Below are positions 52,147-60,931 of a DNA stretch of 64,000 nt, piece after piece; the stretch's first letter is position 1, and every line of letters begins with the position of its first letter. The stretch comes from Acidobacteriota bacterium. Its GTDB lineage: Bacteria > Acidobacteriota > Terriglobia > Bryobacterales > Bryobacteraceae. Location of the stretch: assembly GCA_016185425.1 (NCBI GenBank), contig JACPNQ010000003.1:1-64000 (forward strand), given 5' to 3'. Position numbers and translations under genes: made by a program. Below the pieces are notes generated by a model. It had not been told where the DNA came from. It worked only from the letters and a program-made list of their open reading frames with translations, and searched no databases.

Positions 52147-53874
52147 ATGGAGACCATTGGCCGTTATCAGATTCGACAGGAACTGGGGCGCGGAGGGATG
52201 GGAGTCGTTTACCGTGCCTATGATCCGGAACTCGACCGCGAGGTGGCTCTAAAGAGCGTGAAGCTGGAGGGCGTTACGCCGGAACAGCTCGCGATGAACG
52301 AGCAGTACCTGGCGCGGGAGGCGCGCGCCGCAGCCCGGCTGCAACATCCGAACGCCGTTGCGGTTCACGACTTTTTCAGCTCGGGCGACCGCGCGTTCAT
52401 CGTGATGGAGTTCATCCGCGGCGCCAACCTGGAAGCGCTGCTGGCGACCGGCGACACGAGCAACCTGACGCAAACACTGCGGATTTTGAAGGAAGCGGCA
52501 TCGGCGCTGGATGCGGCGCACATGGCGGGAATCATCCATCGCGACGTGAAGCCGGGCAATATTTTGCTCGATGAATCCGGCCGCGTGAAAATCGCCGACT
52601 TCGGCATCGCGCGTATCACTACCGGCGGAGCCACGCAGACGGCACCCGCAATGGGCGCTACGGCGGGCACGCTGAGCTACATGTCACCAGAGCAGGTGCG
52701 CGGAGATAAATTAGACGGGCGCTCCGATCAATTCGCGCTAGCGGTGGTGGCGTATCAGTTGCTGACTGGTCAATTGCCATTTCAGGCCGAGACGTGGATC
52801 GCACAGTCGTTCAAGATATTGAATGAACCGCATATGCCGGCTCGCTCGATTAATCCGAGTCTGCCACCCAGCGTGGAGTTCGCGTTAGGCACAGCGTTGC
52901 AGAAGGATCCATCACGGCGCTTTCCGACGTGTACGGCGTTCGTGGATGCGTTGATGGGTAATGCCGTGGCGGTGGCAAAGCCTGCATCGAGCGCGCTTCC
53001 GATTGTGATTCCGATTGTTGTCATCGCAATCGGCGCCATGCTGTTTGTAGGGTATCGCGCGATGAGAACACTGGAAAACCCGGCTCCGCAAGGTGACAAC
53101 GGAACGGCCGCGGCTGTTGCTCCGGCACCGGCGACGCCGCCATCAACGCAAGCTGTAGCGCCAACTGTGACTCCCGCGCCGGCGGGCGGCGGTGAAGAGT
53201 CCCTGGCGTTGGTTCTGGATGGGATTCCGATGGAATTCGCGAAGATCCAGCCCGGACGCTTCGTGATGGGATGCGACTCGTGCGATCGAGAACAGAAGCC
53301 CGCGCATATGGTGGAGATCTCCAAGAGTTTTCAAATGGGCCGGACCGAGGTGACCGAGAAGCAATGGTCTGCCGTGATGACGGGCAAAGCAACAGGCAGC
53401 AATAAACCGCAGGTGAAAGTGAGCTGGAACGATATCCAGCCGTTCCTTGCCAAGTTGAACGCTCGTGGCGATGGCTTTCACTATCGCCTGCCGACCGAGG
53501 CGGAATGGGAATATTGCGCGCGCGCGAGTGACTCGCGCGAATATGCCAGCAACTTGTCAGACGTGGCATGGACATCGAGCAACAGCCCGGAAACTGTCCG
53601 GGACGTGGCTACAGCGAAGATGAGCAATCTGTGGGGACTCTACGACATGCTGGGAAATGTCAGCGAGTGGACCGGCGATTGGTTGGACGAAGAATACTAC
53701 TCGAAAAGCCCAGGGAAGGACCCCAAAGGCCCGGCGACAGGGACATCGCGCATTGTCCGTGGAGGCCAGGTGGGAACGGGAGACATGATCGCCAGTTATG
53801 CCTGGCGCCTGGCAGACGATCCGAAGACGAAGGCGCAGTTTCTTGGGTTTCGGGTGGTGCGGGAGAAGAGGTAG
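52147..53874 (+). CDS. Ser/Thr protein kinase with C-terminal FGE-sulfatase (SUMF1-like) domain
   Basis: A 575-residue protein. The kinase domain spans about 7-270: glycine loop GRGGMGVVY, K36, HRDVKPGN (131-138) and DFG (151-153), all intact. A TM helix at about 284-306 is followed by a Pro/Ala-rich linker and then a formylglycine-generating-enzyme-like domain (about 345-575: FVMGCDSC, RTEVTEKQW, YRLPTEAEWEYCARA, GNVSEWTGDW, LGFRVVRE). The RGG segment that carries an active-site cysteine in true FGEs has none here (RGGQVGTGDM), so this is probably a ligand-binding domain of a receptor kinase. The kinase faces the cytoplasm and the FGE domain the periplasm. Confidence 0.92.
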   Translation: METIGRYQIRQELGRGGMGVVYRAYDPELDREVALKSVKLEGVTPEQLAMNEQYLAREARAAARLQHPNAVAVHDFFSSGDRAFIVMEFIRGANLEALLATGDTSNLTQTLRILKEAASALDAAHMAGIIHRDVKPGNILLDESGRVKIADFGIARITTGGATQTAPAMGATAGTLSYMSPEQVRGDKLDGRSDQFALAVVAYQLLTGQLPFQAETWIAQSFKILNEPHMPARSINPSLPPSVEFALGTALQKDPSRRFPTCTAFVDALMGNAVAVAKPASSALPIVIPIVVIAIGAMLFVGYRAMRTLENPAPQGDNGTAAAVAPAPATPPSTQAVAPTVTPAPAGGGEESLALVLDGIPMEFAKIQPGRFVMGCDSCDREQKPAHMVEISKSFQMGRTEVTEKQWSAVMTGKATGSNKPQVKVSWNDIQPFLAKLNARGDGFHYRLPTEAEWEYCARASDSREYASNLSDVAWTSSNSPETVRDVATAKMSNLWGLYDMLGNVSEWTGDWLDEEYYSKSPGKDPKGPATGTSRIVRGGQVGTGDMIASYAWRLADDPKTKAQFLGFRVVREKR

Positions 53875-53876
53875 CG

Positions 53877-54170
53877 ATGGCTCGCGGCTGGGAGAACAAG
53901 GCCGTTGAATCGATGATGGACGATCATGACAATCGTCCCAAGCACCGCGAACCCGAGCGGACGCCGGAACAAATCGCGCTCGACAAGAAGCGGTATGGAT
54001 TGGAGTTGTCGCGCAAGGGAGTGTGGAACGATCTGCAGCGCGCGACGAACCCTCGCCATAGGGAACAGTTAGAGGCTGCCTTGCGGCACCTGGACGGACA
54101 ACTCGCCGCGTTAGAAGGAGCGCCGCCGGATGACCAACCCGGCACCGGTAAAGGCGACGCCGAACAATAG
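53877..54170 (+). CDS. Small charged protein of unknown function
   Basis: A 97-residue hydrophilic protein, not recognised. It starts MARGWENKAVESMMDD, has a highly charged middle (RPKHREPERTPEQIALDKKRYG) and a helical, possibly coiled-coil stretch (HREQLEAALRHLDGQLAALEG), then an acidic tail. It starts 2 bp after the kinase stop with AGAGG 5 nt upstream, so it is probably cotranslated with the kinase. Its last 60 bp overlap the 3' end of the convergent DUF3592 gene. There is no signal peptide or TM. Confidence 0.65.
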   Translation: MARGWENKAVESMMDDHDNRPKHREPERTPEQIALDKKRYGLELSRKGVWNDLQRATNPRHREQLEAALRHLDGQLAALEGAPPDDQPGTGKGDAEQ

Positions 54171-55094
54171 AAACATCCCTGTGGGGACGAAGAAGTCGGA
54201 ATTCCAGCCGGCGCTCACCGCAACGCTCCAGCGGTCCGTCGGGCTGATGCGGAAATGGCAGGTAGTGCCGGAAGACCAACAGGTTGCGTGAAGGGCATCG
54301 TATCTACCCTCGGCGCGGCCGATGCCCCCGTGGATCGTCGCGCCATTCCAGGGAAACGTGATGACGGAATGGCGGTTGCTCTCAGACCATTTGAGTGCCG
54401 CGGGAGTAATGGTGACGTTCGCCGGGAGTTTGGGTGTCCCGTAGATCGCGGGCGAGTCTTCGACCGTGGCCGTGACCGCGGGCCAGGAAACGATCTTCCG
54501 CATCTGTGTCGCCGCAAAGAGAATGGACGCGGTGAGCGCACCGATTCCGACAAGAAAGAAAACGACCCATACGCCGAGCATCCGGCTGAGCGCCGAGCGC
54601 CGGAACCAGGATTCGGTCTCTGCGTCAACGCCCAAAACAACGAGGGCAATGAAGCCCATGAACACTGCCGCTATGGCGAAGCCTATGGCGGCAGTGCGTT
54701 CGGGCGATTCCCCGGAACCGGGAAGGCGGATGGCACGGCCCTCTCCACGGATCTGGTGGATAACGTGGCGGGAGCCTGGAGCCCAACGCGCAACTTCGTC
54801 GATCGCTTCCTCCGCGTAAGCGGCATTGGCGGGGGAATCTTCCCAATGGATCGGACGTTCGCTGCCGTCGCGTGTGACGAGATCGAGGCTCAAGGTGAAC
54901 TCGGGTTCGAGCGGAGCGCCGTCTTTGTTGACGGGGCAGTCGATGAGCAAAGCACTACGCACTACCTCGACAGGAACGCTACGCATGCGTAAGTATGTCC
55001 AGAGGTTCGTCGCGGCCCCGTAAACGCAGAGAAGGCTGATGACCGCGAAGAATCCGCAGACAATGCGGAGGAAGAGTGTATTGGATCGCCGCAT
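54111..55094 (-). CDS. DUF3592 domain-containing membrane protein
   Basis: A 327-residue membrane protein with hydrophobic helices near 8-30, 138-156, 172-194 and 300-322. Two extracytoplasmic stretches separate them; the segment WPAVTATVEDSP has the W-P-x-x-x-G/A-x-V form of DUF3592. It resembles acidobacterial DUF3592 proteins with a duplicated layout. The function is unknown. The 3' end overlaps the small charged-protein gene by 60 bp on the opposite strand. The start is 20 bp downstream of the Uma2 gene stop on the same strand. Confidence 0.75.
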   Translation of the reverse strand: MRRSNTLFLRIVCGFFAVISLLCVYGAATNLWTYLRMRSVPVEVVRSALLIDCPVNKDGAPLEPEFTLSLDLVTRDGSERPIHWEDSPANAAYAEEAIDEVARWAPGSRHVIHQIRGEGRAIRLPGSGESPERTAAIGFAIAAVFMGFIALVVLGVDAETESWFRRSALSRMLGVWVVFFLVGIGALTASILFAATQMRKIVSWPAVTATVEDSPAIYGTPKLPANVTITPAALKWSESNRHSVITFPWNGATIHGGIGRAEGRYDALHATCWSSGTTCHFRISPTDRWSVAVSAGWNSDFFVPTGMFLLFGVAFTGAGLVIRRRSF

Positions 55095-55114
55095 TCAGGG
55101 ATGTGGACCGTGCC

Positions 55115-55687
55115 CTATTCTAGTCCATCTATTCCGTCATAGAGGTCGGCGAGCGCAAAATCGATTCCGATAGATGCCAATTGAACTATGCTGTTTTCCG
55201 GGTCGAAGATCGATAGTGCCCAATAATGGTCTGATTGTTTCGTGAACACCTCGACTTTTCGCTCGAATTGCGAGATGAGGACGTATTCTTCAAGCGACGA
55301 AAGCTGCCTGTAGAAACTGAATTTCGCGCCATGATCGTAATCGGCAGTCGACCGCGAGAGTACCTCTACTATCACCTTGGGATTGACGACGGTGTCTTGG
55401 TTTTCGTCGGCCAATTGTGCTTTACCACAGAGTATTTGGTAGCCGGGATAAAAAAATCTCGATGCCGAAGCGCGAACTCGAAGCGGTCCCGGCAAGCCTT
55501 GACATCCCTCAGCGCGAAGTTTCGACCTTACAGCGCCGGCAAAGTGATCGAGAATCAATGAATGCCGTAGGCTCACTGCCTCGATCGGAAACATCTCACC
55601 ATCGTGAAACTCGCTCTTCCACTCGGCGACGCGGTCGAGCGCGAGATACTCCTCTTCAGTGAGGCGCGGCGATGGATTCCCGCTCAT
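55115..55687 (-). CDS. Uma2-family PD-(D/E)XK protein, PD motif altered
   Basis: A 190-residue Uma2 (DUF820) protein: LTEEEYLALDRVAEWKSEFHDGEMF, then RHSLILDHFAGAVRSKL, then VIVEVLSRSTADYDHGAKFSFYRQL with E108 and K122. The first catalytic motif is normally Y-P-D but reads YPGYQILCG here (G82), so the key aspartate is missing. The protein is full length and in frame. These families are often expanded in acidobacteria and cyanobacteria and their role is unknown. A second, frameshifted copy lies at 37280-37824. Confidence 0.85.
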   Translation of the reverse strand: MSGNPSPRLTEEEYLALDRVAEWKSEFHDGEMFPIEAVSLRHSLILDHFAGAVRSKLRAEGCQGLPGPLRVRASASRFFYPGYQILCGKAQLADENQDTVVNPKVIVEVLSRSTADYDHGAKFSFYRQLSSLEEYVLISQFERKVEVFTKQSDHYWALSIFDPENSIVQLASIGIDFALADLYDGIDGLE

Positions 55688-55719
55688 ATCTCTCCGTCCA
55701 TTTTACCCGCACACAACAA

Positions 55720-55795
55720 TGGTGAGCCGGCCGGGGCTCGAACCCGGGACCACCGCATTAAAAGTGCGATGCTCTACCAACTGAGCTACCGGCTC
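55720..55795 (-). tRNA. tRNA-Lys (anticodon TTT)
   Basis: On the minus strand the 76-nt gene reads GAGCCGG (acceptor), TAGCTCAGTTGGTAGAGC (D arm), a CGCA/TGCG anticodon stem around CTTTTAA (anticodon TTT), GGTTCGAGCCC (T arm) and CCGGCTC plus discriminator A and an encoded CCA. All four arms pair. It stands alone between the Uma2 and DUF362 genes. Confidence 0.96.
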
Positions 55796-55872
55796 ATCCT
55801 TCGGCGGCGTTCACCACGCCATTCGCCGCCCGTTTCACTCAGGATAGCACAAAAGGCCCGTAAATCGGGGGT

Positions 55873-56988
55873 TTAGTAGCCAACACGCCGTATATCAATC
55901 TTGTCCCAGTTCCACTCGCCCAGCCCCATCGCGCCGGCAATTTCAATATGCTCCGGCTGCCGGTGGACGAAATGGCTGAAGTTGTCCGGCTTATCATCCA
56001 CAAGCTTCGGCTTCCCAACGGCCATGCGCTTCTCATCAATCACACGCCAGCCGACATGGTCCAGCGCCACAGGGTCTGTGGCGAAATAAAGATGCTTGTG
56101 CTCCCACACGAACTGCGGTTTGGCGCCGGGACCGCCGTGGTAAAGGCCTTTGATGCCATCCAGGATATGCAGTACCGCTTTATTGCGGATCACCGGCAAC
56201 TGCACCACGGCCGGGATAAAGGCGCCACAGGCATTCAGAGTGTAACTCGAGTGGCTGCGCGCGACGTTGTTCACAAGTCCATGCGAAAGATTCTTCAACG
56301 CGAGCGTCACGCCGGCCGACTGGTGATCCTTCAGCACGCAGAGATTAATCAGCTTGTTGACCGACTTAGTGATAAATTTCGACGCGAACGAACGGCGCAT
56401 GGTCAAATTGCTCAAGTCCTGCCCGGGCTGCACCAGCGCCATCTCCATGTAATGGTCGGAATCATAGCCGTCGATGCCGAGTTGAATCCCCTCGTAGTCT
56501 TCTACGGCATGCATCCAGCGCACTTTCTCCGGGAGCCACTTGTCGAAACCCGCCGAAAGGAACTGGCGGCGGTAGCGGTCGTAGACAATGATGTCCTGCG
56601 GCTTCACGCCTGCCGACATCACGCCCGCGATGATCTCGCGGAGCACTTCCGGCGCGGAAATCACATGCGGCTGGCCAACAGGATTCACCTTGATTCCAAC
56701 CACGTCGCCTGGCTCAAAGAAACGCTTCCACGCATCCTCCCACCCATCGGCGCCTGTTAACTCCTGCATGCCGCGCCGCATCATCGTCGTAACGGCGGCA
56801 GCCTGATAGACGCCGCTAACGATCGCCCCAGGGTGCGTGACATCGACAACGCGTCCCTTGTACGGCCCCGGCATTCCAAGACCCTTGAGCACGGCTGCGT
56901 TCGATTGAAACTGGGAAGCGAGCGCCAGCGAACCGGCGGGCAAGCTTTGCAAAAAGCGTCGGCGGTGCATGCATAGGCGAGGCATCAT
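55873..56988 (-). CDS. DUF362 domain-containing protein, Tat signal
   Basis: About 371 residues. The N-terminal region includes MHRRRFLQSLPAGSLALASQ, a twin-arginine type signal. The body is DUF362: GDVVGIKVNPVGQPHVIS, VLREIIAGVMSAGVKPQDIIVYDR, and LINLCVLKDHQSAGVTLALKNLSHGLVNN. Unlike many DUF362 proteins it has no ferredoxin cysteine motif. The function is unknown. The start could be 56988, 56985 or 56970; none has a strong ribosome-binding site. It lies 14 bp after the GH5-like gene stop and is probably cotranscribed with it. Confidence 0.88.
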   Translation of the reverse strand: MMPRLCMHRRRFLQSLPAGSLALASQFQSNAAVLKGLGMPGPYKGRVVDVTHPGAIVSGVYQAAAVTTMMRRGMQELTGADGWEDAWKRFFEPGDVVGIKVNPVGQPHVISAPEVLREIIAGVMSAGVKPQDIIVYDRYRRQFLSAGFDKWLPEKVRWMHAVEDYEGIQLGIDGYDSDHYMEMALVQPGQDLSNLTMRRSFASKFITKSVNKLINLCVLKDHQSAGVTLALKNLSHGLVNNVARSHSSYTLNACGAFIPAVVQLPVIRNKAVLHILDGIKGLYHGGPGAKPQFVWEHKHLYFATDPVALDHVGWRVIDEKRMAVGKPKLVDDKPDNFSHFVHRQPEHIEIAGAMGLGEWNWDKIDIRRVGY

Positions 56989-57002
56989 GCCCACAGGATA
57001 GT

Positions 57003-57998
57003 TCAATCCGCGCGCAAATACCGCTCCCACTCGTCCAGCGGAATTTCGCCCGGATCGTTCTCACCCGGATTCCACACCCACGGCATGGCAAGTTGCAGGC
57101 CGTAGCGCCTGGCGGCGGAAAAGAAATCCATCAGCCGGTGATCCGGCCAGGGCGTCGCCGTGCGGCCCGGCGGAATGCAGTCGCACCCGCGCGGATAGAA
57201 CTCACCAAAGCCAATGGCGACCCGCTCCGCAATAGGTAGAATCCTCGACTCGATCATCGCGTCGAGATCGCGCTCGTGGTTCTCGCCGTAGTAGTGAAAG
57301 TTGAGGAAATCGCGATCCGGATCGACAACAGGCTCCCATTGCCCTACCCAGCGGCTGCTCATGCTGCCGACGGAGAATTGCTTGCCCGTGCGATGAGCGG
57401 CGTCCGCTACCAGCGACATCCGCGCGCGCATTTCGCCGACGCTTAACTGCCACTCCTTCGGAACAAGGGAACTGCCAACCCCCGTGACTTTACCGAACCA
57501 CCACGCTCTTCGCCGCATCGCCATCTCGGGCTCGTTCAGCAGCTCGAATCCGAGCACCGCCGGGTGCGTCCCAACTTCCATAATCAAAGGCTCTAACAAC
57601 TGGCCAAGCAGCCGATCGAACAGCGAGGCGTCCTTAAACCACAGCCCGTGACCCTGTTTCACGCTGTCGCCAGCCTGCTCCTCGCGGAAGCAGAACGTGT
57701 GGTCCAGCAACACGAGCAATACGGAGAGCCCGTGTTGCTGCGCTGCGTCCAGTCCGGCTCGCAACGCGGCGGAGTTCCAGTGCTTGGGACCGCTGCGGTC
57801 CATTACGCCGCGGCCGTCGTTCAGCACAAACCAGCGAAGAATCGTCGCGTTGTGCGTGGCGATGGCGGCAAAGTCCGCGTTCACCGTCGCGAGCCGGGCG
57901 GGGTTGGCAAGGCTCAGATCGTTGTCGCCAAAATCCCATCCATACGCCAGGCGATAGTTCACGCCGAGTTGCAACGGACCGCCGCGAGTAAGCCGCAT
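57003..57998 (-). CDS. Glycoside hydrolase family 5-like protein
   Basis: A 331-residue TIM-barrel protein without a signal peptide. FELLNEPEM carries the N-E pair of clan GH-A with its acid/base glutamate, and IGFGEFYPRG carries the candidate nucleophile glutamate. LRWFVLNDGRG and FLNFHYYGENHERD are further barrel-edge segments. The substrate is not evident, and the absence of a signal suggests a cytoplasmic role on small oligosaccharides. GGAG lies 8 nt before the ATG. It is divergent from the Gfo/Idh/MocA gene (68-bp gap) and upstream of the DUF362 gene. Confidence 0.82.
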   Translation of the reverse strand: MRLTRGGPLQLGVNYRLAYGWDFGDNDLSLANPARLATVNADFAAIATHNATILRWFVLNDGRGVMDRSGPKHWNSAALRAGLDAAQQHGLSVLLVLLDHTFCFREEQAGDSVKQGHGLWFKDASLFDRLLGQLLEPLIMEVGTHPAVLGFELLNEPEMAMRRRAWWFGKVTGVGSSLVPKEWQLSVGEMRARMSLVADAAHRTGKQFSVGSMSSRWVGQWEPVVDPDRDFLNFHYYGENHERDLDAMIESRILPIAERVAIGFGEFYPRGCDCIPPGRTATPWPDHRLMDFFSAARRYGLQLAMPWVWNPGENDPGEIPLDEWERYLRAD

Positions 57999-58066
57999 CT
58001 TCTGGTCTCCAATTCGATGGGTAACATACGCCCTGCGATATACTCAACTATTTTGAGGAGAATCCA

Positions 58067-59080
58067 TTGCGCGTAGGAATGATCGGCACGGGCGCTATTT
58101 CGAATATGCACGCCCGCGCGTTGAAGAACATCGGCTATGAACTGACTGTCTGCACCGATGTGAATGAGGAATTCGGCCGTAAATTCGCCGAAGCAAATGG
58201 TTGCGAATTTGTTCGGACCTACGAGGAGGTCTGCCGGCATCCGAAGGTCGATTACGTCGACGTCTGCACTTTCCCGGATTTCCGGCTCCAGCCGCTGGCG
58301 CTCTGCGCCGAAACGAAGAAGCACATTCAGGTGCAGAAGCCGATCGCGACCAGCGTGGAGACGGCGCGAGAGATGGTGGCGACGGCCAAGCGCGCGGGGA
58401 TCGTCTTCGGCGTTGTCAGCCAGCACCGCTTCGACGACTCTACTCGGTTCCTGAAGAAGGCGATCGCCGATGGACGCCTGGGCAAGATTCTCCAGGCCGA
58501 CGCCTACGTGAAGTGGTACCGCAGCGCGCAATACTATTCGCGTCCGATCAAGGGCAGTTGGACCACAGAGGGCGGCGGCGCTTTGATCAATCAGGCCGTG
58601 CACCAGGTGGACATTCTGCTCTACCTGATCGGCCGGGTAAAGGAAGTGACCGGTTATTGGCAGTTGGGAGCGATGCACAAGATTGAGTCGGAAGATATCG
58701 TCAACGCGATGCTGCGCTACGAGAGCGGCGCCACCGGCGTGATCCAGGCCGCCACCGCATTCTGGCCCGGCTATTCGGAGCGCGTGGAGATTCACGGTAC
58801 GAAGGGCACCGCCATCATCACGGGTGACAAGCTGACCGCGTGGGATGTGCAGGACGACGAAGGCGAACCGGCGCCTGTCGAGAAGCAGGTGATGTCCGGC
58901 GCGTCGGACCCGATGGCGATTCCGTTGACGCCATTCGAGCGCCAGTTCCTCGATTTTGGCGAGGCCTGCAAGAATGGCACGACGCCCCTTGTCTCCGGCG
59001 AATCCGGCCTGCATGCCCTGGAAGTCGTCGCCGGCGTGTATCAGTCGTGCCGCGAAGAGCGCCGCATTTCGATCGGATAG
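58067..59080 (+). CDS. Gfo/Idh/MocA family oxidoreductase
   Basis: A 337-residue cytoplasmic NAD(P)-dependent dehydrogenase. The Rossmann motif is VGMIGTGAISNMHARAL. The EK-type dipeptide is replaced by VQKPIATS, where K is kept. The C-terminal domain has GGGALINQAVHQVDILLYLIG, with the histidine that is usually catalytic. The likely substrate is a sugar or inositol derivative. The TTG start at 58067 is supported by GAGGAG 6 nt upstream. A TATACT candidate -10 is at 58039-58044. thrB follows 4 bp later. Confidence 0.92.
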   Translation: MRVGMIGTGAISNMHARALKNIGYELTVCTDVNEEFGRKFAEANGCEFVRTYEEVCRHPKVDYVDVCTFPDFRLQPLALCAETKKHIQVQKPIATSVETAREMVATAKRAGIVFGVVSQHRFDDSTRFLKKAIADGRLGKILQADAYVKWYRSAQYYSRPIKGSWTTEGGGALINQAVHQVDILLYLIGRVKEVTGYWQLGAMHKIESEDIVNAMLRYESGATGVIQAATAFWPGYSERVEIHGTKGTAIITGDKLTAWDVQDDEGEPAPVEKQVMSGASDPMAIPLTPFERQFLDFGEACKNGTTPLVSGESGLHALEVVAGVYQSCREERRISIG

Positions 59081-59084
59081 CCGA

Positions 59085-59987
59085 GTGCTACACCAGGTTA
59101 GAGTTCCGGCTTCCAGCGCCAACCTTGGTCCTGGTTTCGACGCGCTCGGAATGGCGCTTGGCATTCATCTGACATGCCGTTTTCGCATGGCGGAGAAACT
59201 GGAGATCCATGGTTTTGGCCGTGATGCCTCTTTGATCTCGCCAGGGGAGAACAACCTCATCTGGCAGACCGCCCTGAACGTCGCAACGGTCGCCGGCCGC
59301 ACATTGCCGCCGATCTATCTCGAAGTTCATAACGATATCCCGATCGGCAAGGGACTCGGTTCGAGCGCGGCGGCGCTGACAGCGGGCGTCGTCATCGCCG
59401 ACCAACTCCTGGAGCTGGGCTGGTCCGCGCACCGCATCCTCGATGAGGCCGCCCGTATCGAAGGTCATCCGGACAACGTGGCCGCGTGCGTGTTGGGGTC
59501 GATTGTCGCCAGCGCCATTGATGGGCACGGCATAGCTCGCGCCGTACGGTTGGAACTGCCGGAAAAGTTCGGCGTCGCCGTTGTTGTGCCGGACTTCGTA
59601 TTGTTGACGCATGAGGCGCGGACGGTGATTCCGCTGACTTTCTCCAAGGCCGACGCGATATTCAATGTGCAACGCAGTGCCCTGTTGATCGCGGCCCTCT
59701 CCACAGGAACCGTCTCCGCATTTCCGACGGCGCTGGAAGATCGTTTCCACCAGCCCTATCGCGCCCGCCTGGTTCCGGGACTGGAAGAGATCCTGAAGCT
59801 TCGCGCGCCCGGCCTGCTGGGCTGCGCGCTTTCCGGCGCAGGACCATCAGTTCTGGTGCTCTATGAGCGCGGATCGGAGAACGTGGCCGATCTGGTATCG
59901 CAGATCTTCGAATATCATGGACACGCATCGGAGATCCTGCACGCACAGATTTGGCCCACGGGATACGAAGTCACCACGATCGGATAA
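59085..59987 (+). CDS. thrB: Homoserine kinase
   Basis: A 300-residue GHMP kinase that phosphorylates homoserine in threonine synthesis. Evidence: VPASSANLGPGFDALGMAL at the N-terminus, the ATP-binding motif IPIGKGLGSSAAALTAG, EGHPDNVA, and GCALSGAGPSVLVL at the C-terminus. The GTG start at 59085 gives the family-standard N-terminus and follows the oxidoreductase stop by 4 bp. The length is normal. No thrA or thrC is in the window. Confidence 0.95.
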   Translation: MLHQVRVPASSANLGPGFDALGMALGIHLTCRFRMAEKLEIHGFGRDASLISPGENNLIWQTALNVATVAGRTLPPIYLEVHNDIPIGKGLGSSAAALTAGVVIADQLLELGWSAHRILDEAARIEGHPDNVAACVLGSIVASAIDGHGIARAVRLELPEKFGVAVVVPDFVLLTHEARTVIPLTFSKADAIFNVQRSALLIAALSTGTVSAFPTALEDRFHQPYRARLVPGLEEILKLRAPGLLGCALSGAGPSVLVLYERGSENVADLVSQIFEYHGHASEILHAQIWPTGYEVTTIG

Positions 59988-59992
59988 TTGCC

Positions 59993-60931
59993 ATGGAAAA
60001 CATCCGCAGCTTTCTGAAGAGCGCCGGCCTCCCCGGAGAGGACGCGCCGGTCTCGCCGGATTCCCCGCTTCGTTTCCCGGATGGCGGCGAGTATCGGATC
60101 GAGATCCCCTCTACCGAAGGCCCGCGTTCGCTCACCGCGGTGCTGGATGAAGCGGAGGCTCGCCAGGTACCGGTGCACCGCGTCAGCCAGGGCAGCGGCA
60201 TCATGTTGTTGACCGACGAAGAGATCCGCGAAATGGCGGCGATCGGCGTGAAGCACAGCATTGAAGTCAACCTGTTCCTCGGTCCGCGCGCGAGTTTCGA
60301 TATCGGCGCGCAGGCGTTCTCCGCGGCGGGCCGCGCGCTGGCACTGTCGATGCGCGGTTCCAACCAATTGGGCCAGGGCCTTGCCGATGTGGAGCGCGCA
60401 GTGGAGTTGGGAATTCGCAGCGTGTTGGTGAGTGATTTGGGGTCGCTGGAGATGGTGGCGGAGATGCGTGCGAAGGGCCTCCTGCCGCGGGAGCTGATCA
60501 TCAAGACGTCAGTGATGATGGCGCCGGCAAACCCCGCCAGTGCGCGTATTCTCGAGCGGCTCGGCGCCGACACCATCAACATTCCGTCGGACCTCACACT
60601 GCCGCAGATAGCATCGATCCGGGCGGCCATTACGAAGCCGATCGATTTCTACGTGGAGGCGCCGGACAACATCGGCGGATTCCTGCGTTACTACGAAATT
60701 CCGGAGTTGATCCGCATCGCATCGCCTATCTATTTGAAATTCGGGCTGCGCAATTCTCCGGATGTCTACCCAAGCGGAACGCACCTGGATAACACCGTGG
60801 TCGCACTGAGCAAGGAACGTGTCCGCCGCGCGCAGATCGCGTGCGAACACATTGCGCGCCTATGCCCGCTCGCGGTTATGTCGCCGCTCGGCGCCGAGGA
60901 TCTCGGAATACCGATCCCGGCCGACCACTGA
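59993..60931 (+). CDS. U32 peptidase-like TIM-barrel protein
   Basis: A 312-residue protein, probably of the U32 peptidase-like group (moderate confidence). Conserved-looking segments are YRIEIPSTEGPRSL, PVHRVSQGSGIMLLTDEEI, a barrel core (SVLVSDLGSLEMVAEM, NIPSDLTLPQIASI), and YVEAPDNIGGFLRYYEIPELIR followed by KFGLRNSPDVYPSG. The active site of the family is undefined. There is no signal peptide. The ATG at 59993 follows thrB by 5 bp. The last 56 bp overlap the 3' end of the convergent YfhO gene. Confidence 0.65.
   Translation: MENIRSFLKSAGLPGEDAPVSPDSPLRFPDGGEYRIEIPSTEGPRSLTAVLDEAEARQVPVHRVSQGSGIMLLTDEEIREMAAIGVKHSIEVNLFLGPRASFDIGAQAFSAAGRALALSMRGSNQLGQGLADVERAVELGIRSVLVSDLGSLEMVAEMRAKGLLPRELIIKTSVMMAPANPASARILERLGADTINIPSDLTLPQIASIRAAITKPIDFYVEAPDNIGGFLRYYEIPELIRIASPIYLKFGLRNSPDVYPSGTHLDNTVVALSKERVRRAQIACEHIARLCPLAVMSPLGAEDLGIPIPADH

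Noticed and set aside
55846..55872. Short hairpin (CCCG/CGGG) after the DUF362 gene as a terminator
   Set aside because: The stem is only four base pairs and the T-run is short, so it is not convincing.
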